Shown here one piece after another: positions 1 to 7,871 of a stretch of 64,000 nt of DNA (positions are counted from its first letter, which is position 1; the number at the start of each line of letters is the position of its first letter). The notes beneath the pieces were generated by a model, which ran no database searches, was not told the origin of the DNA, and saw only the letters and a list, made by a program, of their open reading frames with translations. The position numbers and the translations under genes are program-made. The DNA is from Pseudogracilibacillus auburnensis (lineage in GTDB: Bacteria; Bacillota; Bacilli; Bacillales; Amphibacillaceae). Location: the NCBI RefSeq assembly GCF_003201975.1, contig NZ_QJJQ01000001.1, positions 1-64,000 on the forward strand. Reading direction: 5' to 3'.

Positions 1-50
1 AAATACTCGGTGACAAGCTTTAGTTTAAATTCTTCACTATATTTGGCCAT
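1..50 (-). CDS. IS3-family transposase OrfA, N-terminal fragment at window edge
   Basis: Translating the minus strand from the ATG at 50-48 gives MAKYSEEFKLKLVTEY, the characteristic opening of the helix-turn-helix OrfA protein of IS150-type elements, which binds the terminal repeats. The gene continues beyond the window, so only 16 residues are seen. In this family OrfA is fused to the DDE integrase OrfB by programmed frameshifting; that part is out of view. Confidence 0.8.
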   Translation of the reverse strand, partial: MAKYSEEFKLKLVTEY

Positions 51-104
51 AAAAACACCCCCGAAAGTTAGATTTTCTACTCTAACTTTCGGGGGGCGGT
101 ACCA
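1..104 (-). mobile_element. End of an IS3-family (IS150 group) insertion sequence
   Basis: The element runs off the left edge. Its outer end reads, on the minus strand, TGGTACCGCCCCCCGAAAGT, followed by TAGA. This is the TG-starting terminal repeat with a C-rich core and AAAGTTAGA typical of IS150-group elements. A second, inverted copy of the same motif (58-72) forms a 15 bp perfect hairpin with 81-95. The transposase start codon lies just inside. Only one end is visible, so a target duplication cannot be checked. Confidence 0.8.
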
Positions 105-120
105 AAATGGGCTTTTTTTA

Positions 121-137
121 TTGGCATGAAAGTTGCA
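121..137 (+). promoter_or_regulatory. Sigma-54 (SigL) type -24/-12 promoter
   Basis: TTGGCATGAAAGTTGCA matches the sigma-54 consensus YTGGCACGRNNNTTGCW at 16 of 17 positions, with the GG and GC doublets correctly spaced. It lies 40 bp before the start codon at 178, with a GGGGGAAG ribosome site between. A sigma-A reading (TTGGCA, 17 bp, TATATG) is possible but weaker. Sigma-54 promoters need an enhancer-bound activator, and the IS end at 104 now occupies the space where enhancers normally lie. Confidence 0.6.
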
Positions 138-177
138 ATAAAGTATATGAATGAAAAATATAAAGGGGGAAGAAAAT

Positions 178-1475
178 ATGTTAGCGCTTTATGGGTTTTT
201 AATTATTGTCATTTTATTGTATTTAGTTTTGACGAAAAAAACGTCGATTCATTTTGCACTCGTAATCGTTCCTATTGTTTTTGCCATTATTGCTGGTTTT
301 AACTTTGAGGAACTTGGGGAGTTTATGGGGAGTGGATTGGGCAACATGCTCAAACTGGAATTATGTTAACCTTTGCAACTCTTTTCTTTGGAATTATGTT
401 TGATACAGGGATGTTTGATCCTTTAATCAAAGGAGTGCTCCGTTTTTCAGGTGGGGATCCAATAAAAATAGCCATTGGAACGGCAATCATTGCTATGGCT
501 TCTCATTTAGATGGGTCAGGTTCTAGTACATTTTTAATTACGGTTGCGGCGATGTTACCGATTTATAAGGCAATTAAAATGAGTCCTTTAACTCTAGCGG
601 TTATAGCGGCGCTAAGTGCTGGGACGATGAATATGGTACCTTGGGGTGGACCAACTATACGAGCGGCAACTGCGCTTGATGTTAGTGTAGTTGATTTATA
701 TTCGCCAATGTTACCTGTACAAATTACTGGCTTGATCTGTGTATTGATAGCAAGTTTTTGGCTTGGAAGGCAAGAACGAAAAAAGTTGGGGATAGTAAAA
801 GAGCTTCCTAAAAATTTATTCAATCAAAAGGATGATCCTAGTAAAGAAAATCTAAAGCGTCCAAAGATGATCATTGTGAATCTATTGTTAACTATCTTAG
901 TCATTATTGCTTTAGTCATGGAAATACTTCCACTAGCTATACCGTTTGTAGTTGGTGTCCCTTTAGCATTAATTCTAAATTATCGTGATGTGAAAATGCA
1001 GCAAGAACGTATTGAGTCTCATGCAAAAGCGACGATTTATACTGCCTCCGTCATTTTTTGTGCAGGTATATTTACAGGAATTCTATCGGGATCAGGGATG
1101 ATTGGGGCGATGGCAGATACTTTATCGGCATCGGTGCCAAGTACAGCAGGTCAAGCCTTACCAATTCTTTTAGCATTCTTAGCCATGCCTTTGAGCCTTG
1201 TTTTTGATCCTGACTCGTTTTATTTTGGAGTGTTACCAGTATTAGCAGCTACTGCAGGAGAATTTGGAATTGATTCTGTTGTGATGGGGCGAGCAGCGAT
1301 TATTGGACAAATGACAGTAGGGTTTCCTGTCAGCCCATTAACAGGGGCGACATTTTTACTCATTGGTCTAGCAGGTGTTGAACTCGGTGATCTTCAGAAA
1401 AAAGCGATTCCGCTTGCGTTCGGAATCTCAACAATCATGGCAATTGTTGCATTGATGTTGGGATTACTATCTTAA
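178..1475 (+). pseudogene. CitMHS-family citrate/carboxylate transporter, frameshifted
   Basis: The protein is a multi-spanning membrane transporter of the CitMHS type (metal-citrate:proton symporters). Translation starts at ATG 178 (MLALYGFLIIVILLYLVLTK) behind GGGGGAAG. Near 352-354 the frame is lost: three A's read LKLELC-stop, whereas one extra A would restore LKTGIMLTFATLFFGIMFD and continue to 1475. The rest is intact, with about ten hydrophobic segments and the family-like stretch ASHLDGSGSSTFLI. A one-base deletion in an A run may be a true mutation or a sequencing error. The next gene is also frameshifted, which favours real decay. The sigma-54 promoter precedes it and AtuA follows after 20 bp, so the operon probably took up and degraded a carboxylate or terpenoid-derived acid. 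Confidence 0.75.
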
Positions 1476-1495
1476 TAGAAAGGAAGGAAAAAAAG

Positions 1496-2804
1496 ATGTT
1501 AAAAATTGGGGTAGGTGCTGGGTTCTCAGGGGATCGTTTTGAGCCTGCTGAAATACTATTGAAATATGCTGAATTGGATTACATTGTTTTTGAATGTTTG
1601 GCAGATCGGACGATTGCCCTAGCGCAGCAAAGTAAATTAAAAGATAAAGATTTAGGATATGATCCATTATTAGAACAAAGAATCCGAAAAGTTTTACCCT
1701 TGCTTATTCAAAAAAAGGTACGGCTTATTACCAATATGGGAGCGGCTAATCCGTTTAAAGGAGGGGAAAAAATTTTAGAAATCGCCAAACAGCTTGGTAT
1801 TCCTTGCAAAATTGCGGTAGTGTCAGGGGACGATGTATTGGATAAGCTTGATGAACATGATGCAACTTTGGAAACTAATAAACCCTTAATAAATTATAAA
1901 CCTATTCTTTCTGCGAACACGTATTTAGGAATTGATGCATTATTACCAGCTCTTGATTCTGGTGCCAATATCATTATCACTGGAAGAATAGCTGATCCTT
2001 CGCTTTTCTTGGCACCTCAAGTTTACCATTACGGCTGGTCGCAGTCTGACTACAACAAACTTGGGCAAGGGACTGTTAGGGCATTTATTAGAGTGCGCTG
2101 GTCAAGTATGTGGTGGATATTTTGCTGATTCTAATCTTAAAAAAGTACCAAACTTGAAGCAATTAGGTTTTCCGTACGCTATCATTTCCCCAGTAGGAGA
2201 AGGGATCATTACCAAAGTACAGGATACAGGTGGTTTGATTGACCTTAGAACAGTAAAAGAGCAACTTTTATATGAGGTTCATAATCCCCGAGAGTATATT
2301 ACACCTGATGTAGTGGCTGATTTTACGACGGTACAATTAGAGGAAATCAAAGAAAATCAAATTTTAGTTAAGGGTGGGAGTGGAAAGGAAAGACCTCATT
2401 CCTTGAAGGTTTCAGTCGGTTATCATGCTGGTTACTTAGGAGAAGGTGAAATTTCGTATGCAGGAACTGGTGCATTGGAACGAGCACAGCTTTCAAAAGA
2501 AATATTGTATGAACGACTTTCTCCTCATTTCGATCATTTACGAGTTGATATAATTGGTATATCATCGATTCATCGGAAACAGTTTAATGAATCAGAACCT
2601 TATGAGGTTAGAGTACGAGCCGCGGGACGGCATCGTCAAAAGATGTATGCGGAGCGGATTGGACATGAAGTTGAATCTCTTTATTTGAATGGCCCTGCAG
2701 CAGGTGGAGGAGCAAGAAAACATGTAACGGATTCTATTGGTATTATTTCAACTTTAATTGCAAGAAATAAAGTAAAATCAAAGGTAGAGTTTTTAGAGAC
2801 GTGA
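1496..2804 (+). pseudogene. AtuA-family (DUF1446) protein, frameshifted
   Basis: The first part (1496 to about 2075) starts MLKIGVGAGFSGDRFEPAEI and the second (from about 2064 to 2804) contains LLGHLLECAGQVCGGYFADS and the C-terminal GPAAGGGARKHVTDSIGI. Together they make one DUF1446 protein of about 435 residues. This family is named for AtuA of acyclic terpene utilisation, and its chemistry is not established. The frame shifts by +1 near 2066-2075, either one surplus G in the GGG run or a two-base loss. Relative to the family motif GTVAGHLLEC, the two-base loss fits better. AGGAAGG precedes the start. The companion domain that other members carry as a C-terminal fusion is encoded separately at 2907. 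Confidence 0.75.
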
Positions 2805-2906
2805 TAGATGATAATGATTAGTATGTTGAACATACTAACTTTGTTTTGGCTGTTATGCGTATTTTAAACAGTCCTGAATAGTTTAGATAATATGAGGAGT
2901 GATTCG

Positions 2907-3212
2907 GTGAAATTGTATGAGATCGCCCATAGTAGAGCGGGGGATAAAGGAAATATTGTAAATTTATCTTTAATCCCTTTTAAAGAAAAGGATTATGATT
3001 ATTTATATCATAATGTGACAGCAGCAGTTGTTAAAGAACATTTAAAAGATATTGTAGAAGGAGAAGTAGTACGATATGAATTGGCAAATATAAGAGCTTT
3101 TAATTTTGTTTGCTATGATAGTTTGTTAGGTGGAGTGACGACCTCGTTGGCGTTAGATGCTCACGGAAAGTGCTTAAGTAGTGCGCTGTTGGAATTGGAA
3201 GTAGAAAAGTGA
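2907..3212 (+). CDS. AtuA-like small (ferredoxin-fold) domain protein
   Basis: This 101-residue protein (MKLYEIAHSRAGDKGNIVNL) matches the small domain often fused to, or encoded beside, DUF1446 proteins; the motif AHSRAGDKGN is characteristic. Its function is unknown, and it is probably a partner subunit of the upstream AtuA protein. I chose GTG 2907, 7 bp after GAGGAG, over ATG 2892, which lies inside the ribosome site. An 87 bp gap separates it from AtuA. It is the only gene of this operon that still reads intact, but its partner is broken, so it is probably without function. Confidence 0.7.
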   Translation: MKLYEIAHSRAGDKGNIVNLSLIPFKEKDYDYLYHNVTAAVVKEHLKDIVEGEVVRYELANIRAFNFVCYDSLLGGVTTSLALDAHGKCLSSALLELEVEK

Positions 3213-3242
3213 AAAGGAACCATACCTAAGTATGTATCTGTG

Positions 3243-3669
3243 AAGAGACTGGGACAAAAGTGTTTTTATCAAAAGGAAATCCGAACAATGGTTGTTGCAT
3301 AATCCATTCCGGAAATATACTTCGCTTTCCGCGGGCGGCTGGTGAGCCTCCTCCTGCGCAATTAAAGGAAGGCCAACTAAAACCGGCCTTTGTGGCCAAC
3401 GTCGGCATACCCCTTGCCGGGGCAGGGTCTCACCGATGCCTTTCCTGAGGCTGCTGAAAAAGTCCCCAAGGTTTGTGTACATGTGTTCCATCCGAATCCA
3501 CTTCGCTTTCCGTGGGCAACGCCTCAACTAATTTCAAACGTTTTATTCAAAACTTTTGAAATGGATTTTCGGCTGTTGCTTTTCCCACAGGTCCACGTAT
3601 ATTCCCTCCACTTAGGTCGTATATTGTTCGTCTTTAGATTTGATCGTTTTAGTTATGTCCCAGTCTCTT
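3243..3669. repeat. Dispersed repeat, copy 1 (terminal inverted repeats AGACTGGGACA / TGTCCCAGTCT)
   Basis: The stretch begins AAGAGACTGGGACA and ends TGTCCCAGTCTCTT, an inverted repeat of about 14 bp. Inside are a GC-richer core (cttcgctttccgcgggcgg and ggtctcaccgatgcctttcc) and the end segment before tagttatgtccc. The same modules occur at 27958-28197. This copy is longer because its centre carries extra, partly scrambled sequence (about 3355-3600). No coding pattern is convincing on either strand, and I read the small open frames here as chance. It is an intergenic repeat of the kind scattered through Bacillaceae genomes. Confidence 0.7.
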
Positions 3670-4073
3670 TACGACTCTAACAACGTCATTCGAATCATCG
3701 TGATTGCTAATTTGGGATAGGTTGTGTAGTTAGGTGGAGGAAGGTTTTCCAAAACCCACAATATAGGGGGGGACAGCTTGAGCGTGAATATAAAGCCACT
3801 TATGTATAAAAATAGTTTTCAAGAGAGCCTAATGTGATTCTTAATCTTTCCACATCAAGTTTGTTTTGTGATATTTATAATGATAATAAAACGAAAATAT
3901 TGAGGGTGAAGCTTATATGGACTCTTACAATCGGATACAAGTATAGGCTTTATGTATTCTATGAGTGTGGAAGATGAAAAAACGGATGAAGAAATCATAT
4001 CTTCATAGGTAAGAAATCAAAAAAAGTAAGTAAATAAACTTTTTACGTTAATATATTTGTAAGATTAGATGAT
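3670..4073. other. Intergenic stretch with gene debris
   Basis: No intact gene is visible. A GAGGGTGA ribosome-like site at about 3902 precedes ATGGACTCTTAC, which soon stops at 3945. Shifting one frame gives SDTSIGFMYSMSVEDEKTDE up to a stop at 4011. This could be a very small frameshifted gene or chance. The region is AT-rich and otherwise featureless. Confidence 0.3.
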
Positions 4074-4101
4074 AATCCGGGGAGAAAACCTCGGATTTTT
4101 T
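4074..4101 (+). terminator. Rho-independent terminator
   Basis: AATCCGGGG, a loop of AGAAAA, then CCTCGGATT and a run of T: an 8-9 bp stem with one G-T pair followed by six T's. It would end transcription entering from the left debris region. Confidence 0.6.
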
Positions 4102-4225
4102 GTGTTTTTAAGGTGCTGCGCTTGGGTTGGCGGCTATGTTAATGGCGGGACGTGGGGACTAAAGTGGATAAAATCGTGGCGTGGTGCGGACGCTATACGT
4201 GCAGATGTGTATTAAGCTGAGGATT
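4095..4225. repeat. Diverged GC-richer repeat, copy 1
   Basis: This stretch shares ordered landmarks with 15553-15680: TTTTTGTG, GCTTgGG, GGCGG, TGTT, GCGGrA, GGATAaaatcGTGG, GTGC.GATG.GTAT and TGAGGrT. The two copies align imperfectly along about 125 bp. Both lie just after a terminator and just before a promoter region. No frame looks coding. It could be an old mobile repeat or a structured regulatory segment. Confidence 0.4.
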
Positions 4226-4284
4226 ACTTTTAAAATATGATGTTATGAAATGTTCGTTTAGTTATTGGAAAATTTAAATAAGTA

Positions 4285-4314
4285 TTGACAATTGTATTTC
4301 TTACTGTTTATAAT
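4285..4314 (+). promoter_or_regulatory. Sigma-A promoter for the surface-protein gene
   Basis: TTGACA (4285-4290), an 18 bp spacer, then TATAAT (4309-4314). The leader of about 230 bases before the start codon at 4560 holds two imperfect hairpins (around 4337-4365 and 4370-4393, the latter AAAGTGGGA-TCAA-TCCGCTTT) that could be regulatory. Confidence 0.7.
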
Positions 4315-4559
4315 ATGTTGCATAAGTGGTTGTTATATCCGCCCTTTATAATAAAAAGGTGGATTTATCCAAAGTGGGATCAATCCGCTTTTAAATTTGA
4401 TTTCTATGTAAGCGGTATTAATGAAGGGGGGCTTTTAATGGTGTTATGTTGATTGAGCCGTTTGGTAGTGGGAATTGGTTATTGTAACTCACTTATTTGT
4501 ACCATTTGTTTTTTGGTTTGATTGTTATTTTACATAATTCAATGAGGAGAGGATTTGTA

Positions 4560-6020
4560 TTGAATACGAAAAGAATGTATCAGTTTTTTGTAATGGTATT
4601 AACTATTCCGTTATTGTTTATGAGTATAAGTTTTAGTTGGCAATCATCAAAAGTTTATGCAAAAAATGAAGAAAAGGATTTGAGTGAAGTGGCATTACAT
4701 GGTAAGTCTATTCAGATTGATCCGTTATTTGGATATTATAAAGATCGTTCGGTTAAGAGTATTGTTGATGAAATTGAGTTAGCTGGTTATGAGTCTGTTC
4801 ATTATTTCGTTGTAAATGAGAATCAAGTAGATGGTGAGCTGATTGATGAGTTCAGAAATCGTGGTATTGCGGTTTGGGCACTTGTGTTAGGGAATGGTAC
4901 ATATTCTACCGCGGCATATCCTGCTGAGTGGCCGGAGTGGGAGATGGAACTTGTGACACCACAAAATGATGGTTATACGAGGTTATCTCCACATAGCGAG
5001 AATTACCGTCAATGGAAAAAGGATGTTTTGGCTGATTTAGTGTTAAAGTATCCTTTTGATGGTATTGAAATTGCTGAACCTTATTTCCCGGAGTGGAATG
5101 GGTTTGATACTGGAAACTATGGAGATATTGGTCCAAACGCTCAAAAAGCATTTTTTGAGGAATACAATGAAAGTGAAATTCCAGATTTTACGGACGAAAC
5201 GAAAAGTAATTATTACCTAAATGATCAGGAGTTGTATGATAAATGGATCCAGTTCCGTGTAGATGGGGTAAATAGCTTTTTGGATGAATTAATTAATGGT
5301 GAAAACGGGGTGAAAGATGTAAGACCCGACATTTTAGTTGCGACTTGGAGCTTGGCGATTGATGCTGGGGACGATTCTTTTGAAACGTTGAGAGAAAGGC
5401 AAGGTTTGGATGCGGCTGAGATGGTGGGTGCAGTTCAACCGGATATTCACTTTTTCCAAACACATTATCCAGATTGGATGAGACCGGATTTACCAACTGA
5501 TTATATTAAACATTATCGTCCATTTGTTGAACAATTGAAAAATGTTCATCCGAATATGCCCCTTGGAGTGCAAGCAGATATTGGATCGATTCAAAATATG
5601 ATTAAAAATCAGGAATGGGTGGATGCTTTTTCTGATACTGCGTTTGCAGAAGGGTTCCAAACGTGGACAGCATATGAGTATTTCATTGGTGGGCATATGT
5701 ATGAATCGATTCCAACTCCGATGAAGGCGGTAAGGATCGATGATCATGAAGTGAATATTTCGTTTAATAAGCGTATTGATCCAAACAGTGTAACTGATGA
5801 TGCGGTTACTTTCGTTGTTAATGGTGAGACAGTTCTGTTAGAGGATGTTCATTATGAGGTAGATGGAAGTATTTTAAAAATAACTAATATGAATCTTCCA
5901 GTTGAGACATTTGATGTTGTGTTTAATGGTATTTTGGATACGCCTGATTTATGGTTATTTGGCGGCTATGAAGCGAATGAAATTGTTGAAAATAGTTCGA
6001 TTACTGTAGAAGGTGAGTAA
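4560..6020 (+). CDS. Secreted glycosidase-like surface protein, N-terminal part (ends at an in-frame stop)
   Basis: Start chosen at TTG 4560, 8 bp after GAGGAGAGG. It gives a clean signal peptide (NTKRM, then a hydrophobic stretch, ending near SSKVYA). Residues about 45-370 look like a beta/alpha barrel of the putative-glycoside-hydrolase kind: repeated strand-helix units, aromatic-rich loops, and acidic clusters such as YPFDGIEIAEPYFPEW and PDIHFFQTHYPDWM. After this comes an Ig-like segment (FNKRIDPNSVTDDAVTF). I cannot assign a substrate. The reading frame stops with TAA at 6018-6020. The next codons in the same frame continue the protein to an LPKTA sorting signal, so this part alone would be secreted without its wall anchor. 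It lies upstream of an amino-sugar uptake operon and may have released sugars for it. Confidence 0.7.
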   Translation: MNTKRMYQFFVMVLTIPLLFMSISFSWQSSKVYAKNEEKDLSEVALHGKSIQIDPLFGYYKDRSVKSIVDEIELAGYESVHYFVVNENQVDGELIDEFRNRGIAVWALVLGNGTYSTAAYPAEWPEWEMELVTPQNDGYTRLSPHSENYRQWKKDVLADLVLKYPFDGIEIAEPYFPEWNGFDTGNYGDIGPNAQKAFFEEYNESEIPDFTDETKSNYYLNDQELYDKWIQFRVDGVNSFLDELINGENGVKDVRPDILVATWSLAIDAGDDSFETLRERQGLDAAEMVGAVQPDIHFFQTHYPDWMRPDLPTDYIKHYRPFVEQLKNVHPNMPLGVQADIGSIQNMIKNQEWVDAFSDTAFAEGFQTWTAYEYFIGGHMYESIPTPMKAVRIDDHEVNISFNKRIDPNSVTDDAVTFVVNGETVLLEDVHYEVDGSILKITNMNLPVETFDVVFNGILDTPDLWLFGGYEANEIVENSSITVEGE

Positions 6021-6062
6021 GTACCTACTACAAAATATGTAGATTTTAATGAGGAAGTAAGT

Positions 6063-6713
6063 GTGAATGCTTCTGATACGGTTATCGTTACTGATCATGA
6101 TGTTACTGTCGTAATGCCAAGTGATTTACCTGAGAATAGCACAGTTGTTGTTGAGCAACTAGAAAAGGAAGATTTAGCAGTATTATCTGACTATGAATTG
6201 GTTGGCAAAGGAATCTTCGTTCGTATTAATCAAGCCGAAGGCAAACATAACTTAGAGATTTCGATGCCATCACATGAAAATGCCGAAGAGTATATTCATT
6301 TGTATTATTATGATGAATCTTCACAAAAATGGGTACTTGCAGATAGTGTTAAAAAAGAATTTCTTGTCAAATTAAATGGTATAAGTAATACCGTATATGC
6401 TTTTCTTCAGAAAATAGTGCAAGAAGATGATGATGAATCATCAAAAGAAGATAATGAAAAAGAGGAAGGTTCACCAGAAGATGATGATGGTTCAACATCG
6501 GAAAAAGAAGATGATAATGAGGGGTCAACCGATGGCGATGGATCTGGACAGGTGATTATTGATCAAGAAGAGAAAGATAACAATGAAGAGTTAGAGGGAG
6601 ATGAATTACCTAAGACGGCAACAAATACATTTAATTTGTTGTTTGTCGGCTTATTAGCAGTACTAAGTTCCGTTTTTTTCATGTTTATGTCTCGAAGAAA
6701 GCAAATCAATTAA
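6063..6713 (+). CDS. Wall-anchor half of the surface protein (acidic spacer plus LPKTA sorting signal)
   Basis: This is in the same frame as the gene ending at 6020; codons 6021-6062 are open (VPTTKYVDFNEEVS), so it is the C-terminal half of one original protein. GTG 6063 after AGGAAG could allow weak restart. A beta-rich region is followed by a D/E/S/G-rich spacer (about residues 120-180), then LPKTA, a hydrophobic span and RRKQ, a complete sortase signal. LPxTA rather than LPxTG is seen for some class C/D sortases. With no signal peptide of its own it could not reach the wall alone, so it is probably dead unless the stop is read through. Confidence 0.65.
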   Translation: MNASDTVIVTDHDVTVVMPSDLPENSTVVVEQLEKEDLAVLSDYELVGKGIFVRINQAEGKHNLEISMPSHENAEEYIHLYYYDESSQKWVLADSVKKEFLVKLNGISNTVYAFLQKIVQEDDDESSKEDNEKEEGSPEDDDGSTSEKEDDNEGSTDGDGSGQVIIDQEEKDNNEELEGDELPKTATNTFNLLFVGLLAVLSSVFFMFMSRRKQIN

Positions 6714-7035
6714 TTAAGTGATAGTTAATTATTATTTATAAATTTATCAAAGGGTTTTAATTTAATGGGTTGGAACAAATAAGGGTGGTGAAATTGAGAT
6801 ATAAAATATTTCATATTCATGATAATTACCTGCGTTTGTTCCACATTTTTTTCAAGAGTCATTTGCTAAGGATGGGAATGAAAATAATATTTAAACGGTA
6901 AAGAAATAGAAGAATTCTCTTTATATATTTCAGTTAATATTTGTCCTATAATCATTTAATGCCAAAGCTGTAATGGAAGGAACAAAAATAAAGGATACAT
7001 TTAGTTTGACTCCTAGTATTATTCTAATAATCATA
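6714..7035. other. Intergenic stretch between surface protein and nanE
   Basis: Very AT-rich. TTGGAACAAA (about 6769-6778) pairs with TTTGTTCCA (about 6836-6844) across a long loop, and the second arm is followed by a T run, so it may serve as a terminator. A 37-codon frame starting about 6787 has a plausible ribosome site but no other sign of being a gene. Confidence 0.3.
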
Positions 7036-7064
7036 TTGACAATATTAAGGAAAAGTTGTATTAT
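7036..7064 (+). promoter_or_regulatory. Sigma-A promoter of the amino-sugar operon
   Basis: TTGACA (7036-7041), exactly 17 bp, then TATTAT (7059-7064). It lies about 95 bp before the nanE start and is the only good promoter in front of this operon. Confidence 0.7.
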
Positions 7065-7160
7065 TTTAATAAATGGAGGATATATTCGTTATTACATATA
7101 AAATGGAGGTTATGTTTATTTCGTTATTTCCTGCAACATTATTTAAAGGTGGTTAGCATT

Positions 7161-7844
7161 GTGAAAAATGATATTATTGCAAGTTTAAAAAATAAATTAA
7201 TTGTTTCCTGTCAAGCTTATGAAGGTGATCCTTTGTTCGGAGGAGATACAATGGCAAAAATGGCTATTGCGGCTGAACAAGGTGGTGCTGGAGGGATTCG
7301 TACAAATGGTTTTGAGGACATTGTATCCATTAGGAAAGTAACAGATTTGCCGATTATTGGCATTATGAAAGAATATTATTCTGGATATGACGTTTATATT
7401 ACTCCGACATATAAGGAGTTGGATGTTTTAGAAAAAACAGATGCGGACATAATTGCATTAGACTGCACAATGCGGGACCGCCCTGATCAAAGTAATGTAA
7501 GTGATCTTATAAAATATATTAAACATGATTTAGGTAAACTGGTAATGGCAGATGTTGCGACGCTTGAGGAAGGAATATTTGCTGCAGAAAATGGGGCAGA
7601 TTTAATTGGAACTACATTGTCTGGTTACACAAATGACACAAAAGGAATCATGGAACCTGATTGGGATTTAATAAAGGATTTAGCTAATGTTATCGATGTG
7701 CCAATTATTGCGGAAGGAAGAATTAATACTGGTGAACAAGCAGCTAAAGCATTAAAGTTAGGAGCACATGCTGTATGTATCGGGACTGCGATTACACGAC
7801 CAGAAGTTATTACAGAAAATATTGTTCGTAAGATGACTCAATAA
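7161..7844 (+). CDS. nanE: N-acylglucosamine-6-phosphate 2-epimerase (NanE)
   Basis: A 227-residue beta/alpha-barrel enzyme that converts N-acetylmannosamine-6-phosphate to N-acetylglucosamine-6-phosphate. Family marks are LIVSCQAYEGDPLFGG near the N-terminus, GAGGIRTNGFEDI, LPIIGIMKEYY, the catalytic-region MADVATLEEG, IGTTLSGYT and IIAEGRINTGEQA with GAHAVCIGTAITRP closing the phosphate site. Start chosen at GTG 7161, 8 bp after AAAGGTGG; an upstream in-frame ATG at 7056 would add 35 residues absent from the family. It is the first gene of the operon. No N-acetylneuraminate lyase is present, so free N-acetylmannosamine or a related sugar, phosphorylated by the ROK kinase at 12741, is the likely substrate source. 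Confidence 0.9.
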   Translation: MKNDIIASLKNKLIVSCQAYEGDPLFGGDTMAKMAIAAEQGGAGGIRTNGFEDIVSIRKVTDLPIIGIMKEYYSGYDVYITPTYKELDVLEKTDADIIALDCTMRDRPDQSNVSDLIKYIKHDLGKLVMADVATLEEGIFAAENGADLIGTTLSGYTNDTKGIMEPDWDLIKDLANVIDVPIIAEGRINTGEQAAKALKLGAHAVCIGTAITRPEVITENIVRKMTQ

Positions 7845-7871
7845 TAGGATGTAAATGAAAGGGGATACATA

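Noticed and set aside
121-149. Sigma-A promoter TTGGCA-17-TATATG for the CitMHS gene
   Set aside because: Possible, but the sigma-54 match at the same place is 16 of 17 and explains the sequence better.
3174-3680. Several small open frames over the repeat at 3243-3669
   Set aside because: They follow the GC-rich repeat, overlap on both strands and lack ribosome sites. The repeat itself explains the open frames.
4315-4540. T-box or other known leader in front of the surface-protein gene
   Set aside because: No T-box sequence (TGGNACCGCG) or specifier arrangement; only short imperfect hairpins.
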